The notes under the pieces are model-generated. The model did no database searches. It saw only the letters and a list, made by a program, of their open reading frames with translations, and was not told the origin of the DNA. From Prorocentrum cordatum (lineage: Eukaryota > Sar > Dinophyceae > Prorocentrales > Prorocentraceae), in the NCBI GenBank assembly GCA_963575745.1, contig CAUYUJ010015014.1:107501-140617 (forward strand): a stretch of 33,117 nt of DNA, read 5' to 3'. Positions 9,864 to 18,853 of the stretch are shown here, in pieces (within the stretch, counting starts at the first letter, position 1; every line of letters begins with the position of its first letter). The position numbers and the translations under genes are program-made.

Positions 9864-9936
9864 ATGGCTGTGCGGGCATTTTAATGACAATGTGAACGGT
9901 TTTGCGTACATCCATTTCTCTATAGCCGTTCCTTTG
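9864..9936 (+). repeat. Left 73-bp direct repeat flanking the YR retroelement
   Basis: It matches 15847-15919 with about seven mismatches in 73 bases and no gaps, starting ATGGCTGTGCGGGCA and ending near ATAGCCGTTCC. It ends 24 bases before the likely gag-like start at 9960. Read in the + frame from 9865, both copies give WLCGHFNDNVNG...IHFSIA with no stop. Confidence 0.75.
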
Positions 9937-9959
9937 CTCGAGCATTCGGCTGGGTTTGC

Positions 9960-11658
9960 ATGTTTCTCGCCCTCCTTGGGAACGTCGGGCTCCAAACGTT
10001 TGTTCGGGCCCTCGGTCACAGCTCACTGGCCGCCATCGCGGGACAGGCGGGGTGCCCTCGTCTACCTCCGTGCCCACCGTGTGAGCTGCATTGTGGTGGC
10101 CCTGGGAGTTCGTGTCTACGGAGTGCTGGGGGGTGCAGTGGTTGGATCGGCTATCACTCTGAATGGTCAGTGGGCTACTGGTCGTGGACAGCAAGATGTT
10201 GGCCGCTCGCGGACCGAGAGTAGGGTCAGAGGCGTGGTGGGAATCGCTGGTGCCGGGGACGCGTCTTCTAGTCAAGTGCGACGAGGACCTAGCTCACGAA
10301 CGCGTCCTTCTCTGGCCTCTCCACTAAACATTGGGTCGTCCTGACCCCAGACGGTGACATGTATGACGAAGTGCTTGAGGATGAGGACGCCAAGGAGGTA
10401 TATGCTGTGCGGAAGGGAGGTCGTCTTCCCGCCCATCTTGCTCACCCTGCCTACCGCTTTCGAGGCAACCTGGGCGTGGAGACTGTTCGGACGGCCATCC
10501 GAGAAGGGCGTGCTGAGGCTGAGCGGCTTCACGCGGAGGGAGCTGGCGCCCTGGTTGAGCCCGCTGAAGTACGAGGCTGGTGTGACTGGGGTGGTGCCGA
10601 GTTCCCATTGGGTGATCTATTGGGTGCGCCTATGGCTGGAGCAGCCGCTGGAGCACCTCGAGTGGGCGCTGAGCCTGGTATGAACTGGGTGGTCGCCGCC
10701 GGGGCGCCGAGCTTCTCCTTGGGCCAGAAAGCTAGTGGTGGGAAGCTGGAGGCGGTGGTCGGTCTCACGGGATTGTGCCGTTTGCGCACCTCTGGAGGCA
10801 TCGGGGAGGTGGTGTTCGTTGACAATTTTCAGGAGGATGCCCTGGGTGACTACGCTGAGGCGCGTCGGCCCGCCATTCAAGAGGTGGCCAGGGGTTTCGG
10901 CCACGCCGCGAGGCGCTGGCAGCGAAGCTCCCAAGCCCGCTGAGGACGGAGAAGAGGACGACGATTGTACCTCGTCTGTTCTGTATGATGAGCAGGGTGA
11001 ACGTTGGCGACGGCGGCGACGTGTGGCAGCTTCCTCTTTGGAGAATTTCGAGGGAGACTGGCCTATTGAAGGCCCGCGTACTACCCAATGGTTGCTGAAG
11101 CATGTTGAGCGGGCTGGTGGGTCGCCGATGCAATGGTATCATCGTTTCTTGACCGAGTCAAAAATTGCTCCTGCGGGTCGGGCGGCCGACGGGCTGCAAG
11201 TGGTCTGTAGGACCTTCGAGTATGCTGGATCGTACGATCAATTCAATATTATTTCGTTGTCTTGTTTCGAAGCATTGTCCAGGCGGTGGCAGCTGCTCCT
11301 CCACGCCAACTCGAGGGGCCCTGGTGATCCGAAGTTCGGTGGCGTTGAGTTTTGGATGGGCGTTCAGCAGCGCGCCCTGGGCACTGCGCCACCATTGTTA
11401 GCTCGCATCGCGAAGGGGGCGAATGGCCAGGCCGAGATCGAGACGGCCAGGCAGAATGAAAAGGAGGCGCGGGGGCCAAAGAAGGATCCTCCGCCTCCGA
11501 GGAAGACGCGGGCAGCAGTCCACCCTTCGCCCATGTCTTCGGGGACGGGGGGGGGGGCGAGGACGGGCCGAGGCGAGCAGGCTTGCGCCTGGGGCGGGTC
11601 GCCGCCAACATTTTTGACATGCTGCGGGGATCGGTGGAGCTCTTTCCACTTCACCTAG
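9960..11658 (+). pseudogene. Gag-like protein of the YR retroelement, frameshifted
   Basis: There are four segments in changing frames. (1) 9960-10165 begins MFLALLGNVGLQTFVRALGH and is then Cys-rich (CPRLPPCPPCELHCGG, perhaps metal-binding). (2) 10163-10324 contains GPRVGSEAWWESLVPGTRLL and DEDLAHERVLLWPL. (3) 10320-10940 contains HWVVLTPDGDMYDEVLEDED. (4) 10890-11658 contains SSVLYDEQGERW, DWPIEGPRTTQWLLKHVE and a helical core ending in a basic KEARGPKKDPPPPRK tail. The PRT-W-L block, followed by a YDQ motif, is typical of proteins preceding RT in dinoflagellate retroelements, recalled from general familiarity rather than a search. The probable role is RNA binding and particle assembly. Start ATG 9960 was chosen because it lies immediately after the direct repeat and opens the first coherent frame. 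Confidence 0.6.
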
Positions 11659-13788
11659 TGGCTGTTCCTGAAGTCGCTGGGAAGTACCTTTCGCGAGGGA
11701 CTCGACCGCGTGCTGGGCGGCGGCGTCGCGCTGCTCTGCGAGGGGGGCGCGCCGTGGGGGCGCTGAACGGGCTTGCCGGGCGCGATGACGTTGTCTCCGA
11801 GGTGTTCGCCGAGAGTCGTTCTCCGGTCTTGGATATGCCGATGGTGGCCGCGAGGGGGGTGCGCCCATTGAGCCCGTGCCGCAGCGGCGTGAAGCTGCCG
11901 ACGAGCTCCTGCATGCCCGAGCAGGTTGCTGCTCGGGAGAGTCACCCGTGGTGCCGTTTAAGCCAAAGTTGTTTTCCCTTCCGCCTGCTGTGCACTCGCG
12001 CCCATTGTCGTGGACTTTCTGGAGGGTCGCGATCGTGAGCTTCTCCGTCGCTTCGAGGAGCGTATCGTCAGATCAGATGTAGAGTTTTGGGGGATCGAGG
12101 ATAATGAGGGCCCCATCGTGCCCTATTTAGACGCGCGCCTGAAGTCAGATGTGGGCCTGTGCACCACCTTTGCCAGGCTGATCGTCGAGAAGGGCGTCGT
12201 GCGTTTGTGCCGCTATTCGAAGGAGAGGGTGACCCCCTTCTGTGTTGAAAGGAAGGATAGACGTCGACGCCCGATAGTGGGCGCCCGTCGTGCTAATCGC
12301 CGCTGTCACGATCCACCTTCTGTGACCCTCGCTACTTGTGGATCTTTTTGTGAGCTTGAGGTGTCGGATGACCTTGTGGTGCACGCCTCGTCAACGGACG
12401 TGCAGGACAGTTTCTGCAGGTTCAGGACCGATGAAGAGTTGATCCGATATTTTGGGTCTGCTTGCAATTCGAGCTCGCGGCGCTGGGCTGGCTGGGGAGT
12501 TCCTGGAAGGTACCGCCCTCGAGCGCGATGATTGGGTTCATATATGTTTCGCTGCCCTGCCGATGGATTTCAAGTGCAGTCTCTATTTTGCGCAGGTGGC
12601 CAACCGAGGGCTGGTCGAGAGGGTGCCTGGGCTGAGGCCCTCAAGTCGGCTGCAGAGTTTTGGAGTGGGACAGCTTCTCCAAAACCCTCATGATACTGTA
12701 CGCTACATCTATGTAGATAACGTCGGGGTGCTCGGTGGTGGCAAATTCCTTGTTCAGCAGGTCGCCGATGAGGCCTCCAAGGTGCTGAATGACGCGGGCC
12801 TCAGCACGCGCGACAACGAGAAGGCCGACCCGCAGAGTGCCAACCGTGGAGTGATGCTTGACGGCCCGCGCCGCTAAGGAGATATCTGGCGCTTGGATTG
12901 GCGTGTCATGTGTCAGTTGGGCGCTGGCCCGCGGAGCTTTCAGTCCGAAGGGTATAGGGAAGCTCTTCGGGCACCTCACCTTTGCCTTCGTGCCGAGGGG
13001 GCCTATGCTGTCAGTGCTGATGTCTTGCTGCCAATTTGCTCGTTTGGGCTGAGTTCGGAATGTTCCTCTGTGGGGGTCCGTTGCAAAAAGAGAGAGATGC
13101 CTTTCGGGTCCTCCTCTTGCTCGCCAGATCGTTCTGGGGCCTTGTCTGGGGCCGGCGGGTGATAGCTATTGACGCCTGCTTGATTGGGGTGGGGATCGTG
13201 TCAGCTGGCGTGGATCTGGGTTTTGCGAAGGGATGTGGTCGTCGTGACGAGAGACAGCGTTTCCGTGGCCCAGAAGAGCTTTGGGTCTCTCGCCCCCGTC
13301 CTCGTGCTATGTGCGGCCTAGAACTTGGTGATCGAGATGCCCTCGCGGGCCCCTTCATTGTTGGGGATGCCCCGGAGTTCCCTGGGGCGCCTGCTAACCC
13401 TGCAAGAAATTTACAATTGCGCCTGTTGTGTTCGGGGCGTTTTATTTGGAAAGAACTTGTTCGCATTCAAGAGGCGCAGGCGGTTATCTGGGTTCTCCGG
13501 CGCCAGTCCAAGGATCATTGTTATCATTGACGGCGTCGTGTTTACCTATGTGATTATCTGAGCGTGTTCCTGGCTTTCTCAATGGGAAGGGCGTGCGATG
13601 CTAAACTCAACCATTGTTGTAGATGGTGCACGGCCCTCTTTATGGCCACCAATTGCAAGGTTTGGGTGCGATGGGTTCCATCTGAGCTGAATCCCGCTGA
13701 TGAGCCATCTCGTCGGTTTGAGCCGACTTCGGGTGGCAAGGCCCCGCGCCCACCCCCGGGCTCACCCCTCCTGGCGCCGACTCCGTGA
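11583..13788 (+). pseudogene. Reverse transcriptase and RNase H of the YR retroelement, frameshifted
   Basis: The N-terminal linker runs 11640-12010 (AGRRRRAALRGGRAVGALNG; then PVVPFKPKLFSLPPAVHS). RT proper starts in 12010-12531: DFLEGRDRELLRRFEERIVR, the fingers motif KDRRRRPIVGARRANRRC, and palm motif A ASSTDVQDSFCRF followed by ELIRYFG. Segment 12452-12877 has motif B LPMDFKCSLYFAQ (the usual Gly is Asp) and motif C IYVDNVGVLG at 12707-12733. Here the second catalytic Asp is Asn. The thumb (IGKLFGHLTFAF) lies in 12858-13052. RNase H follows in 13036-13788 with AIDACLIGVGI and the diagnostic end VRWVPSELNPADEPSR. Frames change at each segment boundary. The role is copying element RNA to DNA and removing the RNA strand. 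The Gly-to-Asp change and the scattered indels argue that this copy is dead. Confidence 0.75.
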
Positions 13789-13791
13789 TCC

Positions 13792-14900
13792 ATGGGCCTC
13801 GTGCGGCGCGTGTTGGCGCCGGCGAGATTTCCCGTGCTGGCCGCGGACTTGGGGGGGCATGCCAAGACGAGGCAGCCGACTGGGGCACTTGTTGGGGCGG
13901 AGGAGCGGGCCTTGAAGGGGACCGCAGAGCTGAGACTGACCGCCAATCAGGGTCGCGCCGAGAAGAGTCTACACGCCCAGAGCAATTTCTGGACATTAGC
14001 CGTGCGGAGTGGCAGAAGCTTCTTGGAGACTCGGGTGGTGGAGCCCGCCGCCAGGGGGACCTATGCCCAGTCCGTGAAGATGATCTTAGACTACGCCAAG
14101 GTGATGGACGTGAATCCCCCGGCCCCCCCGGGCTTCGATCGGATGCTGCGCGACCTCTTCGACGAGAAATGCTTCGGGGGCGAAGGCGGGCGCGTGGGCC
14201 ACCGGGTGATAGCTGCCTGGTTGGACTGCGTGCCCGAGGGCGGGGGGGCGGGGGATATGCGTCTGCCTCGTGCTCATCGTGCTCTCAAGGAATGGGGCAC
14301 GGAGGCCCCCGGCTTCTCTTTGCGTTCGGGGGCCTTCGAGGCGCGGGCCGCTCTCTGCGCCGTGCTGTCGAGGGAACAGACCGAGAAGTCCAGGCAGGCG
14401 GCGCTCGAGCTGCTGGTCATGCTCGGCGCCTGCGCGCGTCCAGGAGAGGGGCGCGCCTTGCGCGCTCGCTGGTTGGCGGCGCCAGCTCGCAACGTCGGCC
14501 GCCGCTGGGCCCTCGTCTTCCGGTCGCGCGAGGGCCGCGCCCCAACCGGGGTCGGGCGCTTCGACGTCGCTGCAGAGTGGGGGGCCGCCCTCGCCTCCAG
14601 TGGGTCGGGGGCCCTTTCGGCCAGATGAAGGAAGGGCGCCTGGCGGGGGGCCCGCCGCTGCAGTGCGCCCGCGAGGACTTTGCCGAGATGGTCCAGAAGG
14701 TGGCGCCCAAGATCGGCGCGCCCCGCGTGGTTCCATACCTGGCTCGCCACAGCGGGGCCTCGATCGACGTTCTGAACCGCATGAGACCGCTGGGGGGATT
14801 CGAACAAAGAGGGAGATGGCAGAGTATGCGCAGTGTGACGCGATGCGAAAAAGGAGGGCGGATCCTGGAGAGGCGGCAGAGCTTGCCAAGACCTGTCAGA
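13792..14900 (+). pseudogene. Tyrosine recombinase of the YR retroelement, frameshifted, catalytic Tyr replaced
   Basis: The first part, 13792-about 14620, has an N-terminal SAM-like core-binding domain (FLETRVVEPAARGTYAQSVK near 14022-14081), a helical middle and the Arg box ACARPGEGRALRARWL, with the Arg at 14437-14439. The frame shifts near 14600. The second part has ARHSGAS (His at 14748-14750), where the family normally has HxxR, then QRGRWQSMRSVTRCEKGGR. In that last block the attacking tyrosine of related elements (V-R-Y-E-K) is Cys, TGC at 14844-14846. The enzyme would integrate a circular DNA intermediate by strand exchange, without target duplication. With the Tyr replaced and a frameshift this copy cannot work. 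The segment continues in frame into the methyltransferase region. Confidence 0.7.
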
Positions 14901-14984
14901 GACTGCGCCACCGCTTGCGTCAAGCATCTCCAGGGGGACTTCGGGCCAGAACAGTTTCTTCGGGGCGCTGGCGCTGCCCGTGAC

Positions 14985-15682
14985 TGGAGCGTGGGGGACC
15001 TCTTCTCGGGCAGCGGGAGGTTCGCGAGGTCCGTGAAACAGATTGGGGGCGGTGTGTCTCGACGGGCGTCATCCACGGACCCCGTTCTGATCTGACCAGG
15101 GGAGATATCCAGAGAAAAGTGTTCGCTCGACTCCAGAAGCCCGAATGCGAAGGAGCCTTGATAGGATGCCCGTGCGCGACCTTCTCAAGGGCCTGTAGAG
15201 GACAGCCTCCTCCGCTTAGGACAACTGTGCACATTTTTGGCGTTCCTAATTTCTCAGTGTCGGACCGAATGAAGGTCCAAATATGAAACCGTCTTGCCCG
15301 TTTTTTTTCTGCGAGTTGTTCTTCTCTGCCGTAAGTTGGGGGAGGGTCTGTGTGATCGAGAATCCCCAGACCTCGATGCTCTGGCGCCTTCCCAGCTTCG
15401 AGACGGCAGCTTCGCTCTCTAAGATTGTAATTCGTGACGCGCATTTGTGTCAGAGTGGAACCGAGTAGCGAAGGGCCACCCGACTCGTGAGATGTGATGC
15501 TGTTGACATCTCAAGAGATCTTGGACGCAGATGCTCGGGTCGAAAGCATTTGCAGTATAACGCAATGTGCACGCAGAGTCCTTGAAGGCAAGGCCCCCGA
15601 TGGTTGTTTCCGGACGCTGATCGCGCAACCCTATCCCCGACCCGTGTGCGCATGCCTAAGTTGTCTTTTGAAGCCACACTAA
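14985..15682 (+). pseudogene. C5-type DNA methyltransferase-like domain at the element's 3' end, frameshifted
   Basis: Three frames carry the motifs in order. WSVGDLFSGSGRFARSV (14988-15035) matches SAM-binding motif I (DLF-G-G). EGALIGCPCATFSRACRG (15149-15202) matches catalytic motif IV (G-PC--FS), with Pro-Cys at 15170-15175. VIENPQTSMLWRLPSF (15352-15399) matches motif VI (E-N). A tail APDGCFRTLIAQPYPRPVC (15596-15652) resembles the C-terminal target-recognition end seen in dinoflagellate relatives. Frame changes fall near 15045, 15283 and 15480. The domain follows the recombinase without a stop in the first frame, so it was probably part of one polyprotein. Its likely role is methylating cytosines in element DNA. 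The motif order and the Pro-Cys fit C5 enzymes, not Dam-type adenine enzymes (D/N-PP-Y). The adenine class is the usual one in DIRS elements. Confidence 0.7.
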
Positions 15683-15846
15683 ACAGAGCACGCATGCCAT
15701 CCTGGAGTTTTTGATGTCTGTGATTCCGGGATTTTGTTTTGCCTTGCTGCCTTTGCGTGTCGCTTGGCACGGGTGAACGAAGGCTCCCTGCGAGTTAACT
15801 CCAGGCTTGACTTCACTACGTAGCCTGTTGCTGAATGAAACATGTC

Positions 15847-15919
15847 ATGGCTGTGCGGGCACTTCAATGACAATGTGAACGGTTCTGATTGCATCCATTT
15901 CTCTATAGCCGCTCCTTGT
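15847..15919 (+). repeat. Right 73-bp direct repeat flanking the YR retroelement
   Basis: This is the partner of 9864-9936. It begins 165 bases after the last recognisable methyltransferase codon. It lies inside an ORF (15842-16375) whose later part runs into a GGCC tract, so that ORF is not a gene by itself. Confidence 0.75.
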
Positions 15920-16139
15920 TCCTCACCCACTACCGCCCTGCGGGCTGGGCCGGAGCCCCAGGGGAGAGCTTCTTTGGGAAAAAGAGCCAAACCCAAACCG
16001 AAAGGATCCAGCACGCCGGGCACCCCTGTGGCAAGCCAGCACGGGGCGGCGGATCTAATTGCCTTCGACCCATCCAGCTGCCGTGCCTGGGTTGTGGGTA
16101 TGAAGCTTATTGGATGTTCGTTGGGATCTCGTGGGTGGC
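15920..16139 (+). other. Short coding-like stretch after the right direct repeat, unidentified
   Basis: The frame of the direct repeat stays open through a basic segment (GKRAKPKPKGSSTPGTP) and then merges with the GGCC tract. There is no known motif, and it may be 3' untranslated element sequence. Confidence 0.2.
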
Positions 16140-16310
16140 GTTTCGGGGGCCTCTTGGAAGCAGTTTGGACGGCTCTCGGGGGCCGTTTTGGGGTCTCTTG
16201 GGGCCTGTTGGGGGCCTCGGGGCCTCTTGGGGCCTCTTGGGCGCCTAGTGGGGCCCCCTGGGGGCCTCTTGGGGCCCCTTGGGGCTTCTTGGGGCTCTCC
16301 TTCCTCTCCT
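16140..16310 (+). repeat. GGCC-TCTTGG degenerate tract, block 5 (G-rich on +)
   Basis: Dense GGGGCCTCTTGGGG units start about 220 bp after the right direct repeat, in the same orientation as block 4 on the left side of the element. Confidence 0.7.
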
Positions 16311-16589
16311 CTTCATTTTTATTACCGTCAGAGTGCCCCCCGAGGGTTTCCTCAACGGCTGGGGGACAAACGTAGTCCAATAGCTTGGCCAGAATTCGGC
16401 CCAACGTTTGGCCACATATGCGCTTCCAGGGGGCTGCGTTGACTCGCCGTTGGCGTCTTCGATTTGCCGCCCCGTGCTCTTGCCGCAGAGGTGCTGGAGC
16501 AAGTTATTCAAAGGTTTCAAAGCTATTCCAATAGGTTCCCGGTGGCCTTTGGCACGACTTGCCAGTCCCGCGCCAATCAGGTACCTGTT

Positions 16590-16925
16590 GGTTTTTCCGC
16601 CCAAGATGCCTCCACGGTGGTCTCCAAGACGGACGAGATGGGCGAAGGTGGCCCCCGAGGTTGCAAGACGCTTCCCAGACAGCCAAGATGGTGATTCCAA
16701 GGTGGCCCAAGTTGGCAAAAGACAACGCGCAATTCCCCCAATGTGCAGGGAAAGCGGTCCAAGGGAGCCTTCAGGAGGCCCGAAGAGCATAATTCATTGA
16801 TTGCCCATAGGCTCGATCATGATTTTACCGTTCTCGTCATCTCGGTATTGAGGATATCCTAGACGGCCCAACAGATCCCCGAGATCGCCCGAAGACGGCA
16901 CAGGAGGCCCTCAAGATAGCCCCAG
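16590..16925 (-). repeat. GGCC-TCTTGG degenerate tract, block 6 (sparse, C-rich on +)
   Basis: Scattered CCAAGACGG, CCAAGATGG and CCCAAG units occur at 16605-16720 and again at 16860-16925. No gene is visible in 16311-16925. Confidence 0.45.
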
Positions 16926-16927
16926 GT

Positions 16928-17365
16928 TTTTCTTTGGCCGGGTCTAGTTTTTTTTGCTCGGGCCTAGTTTTCCCCTCGTCGGGTCTAGTTTTCCATTGGT
17001 CGGGTAGAGTTTTTCCTTTGGTCGGGTCTACTTTTTTTCTCGTCGGGTCTAGTTTTTCACTGGTCGGGTCTAGTTGCCCCCAGGTCGGGTCTAGTTTTTC
17101 CTTTGGTCGGGTCTAGTTTTTCACTGGTCGGGTCTAGTTTTTCACTGGTCGGGTCTAGTTTTCTTTGGTCGGGTTTAGTTTTTCCTTTGGTCGGGTTTAG
17201 TTTTTCTCTGGTCGGGTCTAGTTTTTCCCTAGTCGGGATTCGTTATCCCTCGGCCGGGTCTAGTTTTTGCTTTGGTCGGGTTTAGTTTTCTCATGGTCGG
17301 GTCCAGTTTTCCTTTGGTCGGGCTTAGTTTTCCTTTGGTCGGGTCTAGCTTTTTTGTTGTTGTTG
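16928..17365 (+). repeat. 21-bp satellite, about 20 copies
   Basis: The unit is close to GGTCGGGTCTAGTTTTTCCTT. The GGTCTAG core recurs every 20-22 bases, from 16941, 16961, 16982 and 17003 through to 17342. One stray unit follows a GTT run (17355-17382) at about 17383-17396. Because 21 is a multiple of three, all frames stay open and give heptapeptides such as GSSFSLV; I see no reason to call this coding. Every unit holds at least four T in a row. Confidence 0.9.
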
Positions 17366-17408
17366 TTGCTGTTGTTGTTGTGGTCGTGTCTAGTTTTTTT
17401 TCCTATCG

Positions 17409-17450
17409 CCGATCGCGGCGGACCGGCAAAAGCCGGTCCGCCGCGATCGG
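17409..17450. repeat. Perfect 19-bp hairpin with AAAA loop
   Basis: Arms 17409-17427 and 17432-17450 are exact reverse complements (CCGATCGCGGCGGACCGGC on the left). The right arm is the same sequence as the conserved 3' part of the adjacent 230-bp repeat (GCCGGTCCGCCGCGATCGG), so the hairpin may come from a head-to-head junction of two repeat ends. Confidence 0.85.
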
Positions 17451-17880
17451 GCGGCGGGCCGATCCCCACTGCTCCTTCGTTCTCCCTGCCGAGCGACTTT
17501 GCAGCCCAGCAGCGCGCGCGTGGTAGAGCCAGCGGGGCCCGCACAAGCAGGGTGAGGTCTGGAGCACGGCTGGGGCCAGCCAGCAAAAGCCGGTCCGCCG
17601 CGATCGGGCGGCGGGCCCCGCCGGTGGGCCCGTGGACTGACGTACCGTTTGCAGGGGCTTGGGGGTGCTTCACCAGGTAATCCACTGGTGATCCCCACTG
17701 CTCCTTCGTTCTCCCTGCCGAGCGGCTCGGCAGCCCGGCAGCGCGCGCGTGGTAGAGGTAGAGCCAGCGCGGCCCGCACAAGCGGGGTGAGGTCTGGAGC
17801 ACGGCCGGGGCCAGCCAGCAAAAGCCGGTCCGCCGCCGAGCGGGCGGCGGGCCCCGCCGGTGGGCCCGTGGCGTGCGGTA
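17428..17880. repeat. Tandem 230-bp repeat, two copies plus a partial copy
   Basis: GATCCCCACTGCTCCTTCG starts units at 17461 and 17691. Each continues through GCAGCGCGCGCGTGGTAGAG, a GGTCTGGAGCACGGC box and CCAGCAAAAGCCGGTCCGCC, and ends with GCCCCGCCGGTGGGCCCGTG. Positions 17428-17460 are the tail of a further unit. A related but diverged copy forms the core of the insertion at 18854-19102. Confidence 0.85.
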
Positions 17881-18126
17881 TCGAAGCGGCATCTTTTCGG
17901 GTGACGGAGTCTATCCTCAGAGAAGGGGAGGGTACCCATACCTCTACCCCTCCCTCGTCCTCGCCTTTTTGGGTGACGGGATCTATACACTTGAGTAGCT
18001 CTGGCCTCCTTCCCGTTTCAATTATCACGTTGAGTATTTGTCATATCGATGCATTTTCCAGAGACTGAGTCTTATGTTATTGCATGGGCGACTCGATAGG
18101 GAAGCGTCACGGTAAAAACGAATACA

Positions 18127-18266
18127 TACATATCCACCGCCCCATGACCGGGCCCTTCCTGGGCCCGCGAGCTGTCTGCACGGCCTCCTGGCCAATCCAG
18201 GAGGGCGTGGTGTGTACACCGCTGTTGCGTTCAGGATTGGCTTGGCCAGGGAGCAGTGGATATGTA
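18127..18266. repeat. Imperfect inverted repeat with nested stems
   Basis: TACATATCCAC at 18127-18137 pairs exactly with GTGGATATGTA at 18256-18266. Inside, CTCCTGGCCAATCC (about 18183-18196) pairs with GGATTGGC-TTGGCCAGGGAG (about 18234-18253) with small bulges. The region 17881-18126 before it and 18267-18430 after it show no gene. Confidence 0.5.
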
Positions 18267-18469
18267 TAGATTTCGTCGCCCTATCTTTTGTCCGTCGGCG
18301 AGCCCAAAGGGGTTTCGTCGGTCGTGTTCACATGTTCTCATTGGTTCTCCGCGGTTTTCCGGCCTCCGGATGCGTTCCAGCGGCTTCGCCTCGCCGAGGG
18401 CGTTCCGGGTCTGCCCGGTTCCTCCCGAACGGCCACAGGAGAGCCAAGGTATGACACAGAAACCACGGG

Positions 18470-18640
18470 GGCAAGCCATCTCAGAAGAGAAAGCCCGAGC
18501 GTCCGAGAGGGGGCAAGCCATCTCAGAAGACGGCGGGGCTTCTCAGAAGCGCTCGCGCCTCTGCGATGCCGTCTGTGTCTTCTCAGAAAGCTTCTCAGAA
18601 GTCTGAAGGCCTTTTGAGCCTTCTGAGAAGCCCTGCGCCC
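18470..18640. repeat. Cluster of TTCTCAGAAG near-palindromes
   Basis: TCTCAGAAG or CTTCTGAGAAG occurs about seven times (for example near 18479, 18521, 18541, 18583, 18592 and 18620), mostly as CTTCTCAGAAG. Spacing is irregular, so this is not a clean satellite. Confidence 0.6.
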
Positions 18641-18853
18641 TCTGCCTTCCCAGACGCCAATGTATCGACTTATGATCAGAGGCGGCCTCGTTGTCGAGTG
18701 GCGGCGCATTCGGAGTGATTCACGTCTGGATTTGGCAATGGGGCCAGTGAGTTTTACAGGGGAAAGCGGTCCGCTTGCCGTCCTGAAGGATGCTCCTCGC
18801 ATTTCCATGTGGGGCCTTCTGGTGATCAAGAGGCGCCCAAGACGGATCAAGAG

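Larger units (their letters stand above)
9864..15919 (+). mobile_element. Tyrosine-recombinase (DIRS-like) retroelement with gag-like, RT/RNase H, YR and C5-methyltransferase regions
   Basis: The coding order on one strand is: gag-like protein (9960-11658), reverse transcriptase and RNase H (about 11583-13788), tyrosine recombinase (13792-about 14900), DNA methyltransferase (about 14985-15682). A 73-bp direct repeat lies just outside each end. Known DIRS-type elements carry RT/RNase H, a tyrosine recombinase instead of an integrase, and often a Dam-like adenine methyltransferase. Here the methyltransferase motifs resemble the cytosine-C5 class instead. The frame changes at least twelve times and several catalytic residues are altered, so this copy is a relic, or partly mis-sequenced. 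Assignment to DIRS proper is inference; it may be a separate dinoflagellate YR lineage. Confidence 0.75.

Noticed and set aside
17740-17800. tRNA-derived SINE promoter (GTGGTAGAGCC followed by GGTCTGGAGC)
   Set aside because: The first box resembles a D-arm only partly and no GGTTCGA-type B box is at the right spacing.
18470-18640. Heat-shock elements
   Set aside because: Heat-shock elements need TTC and GAA separated by two bases; here the gap is three.
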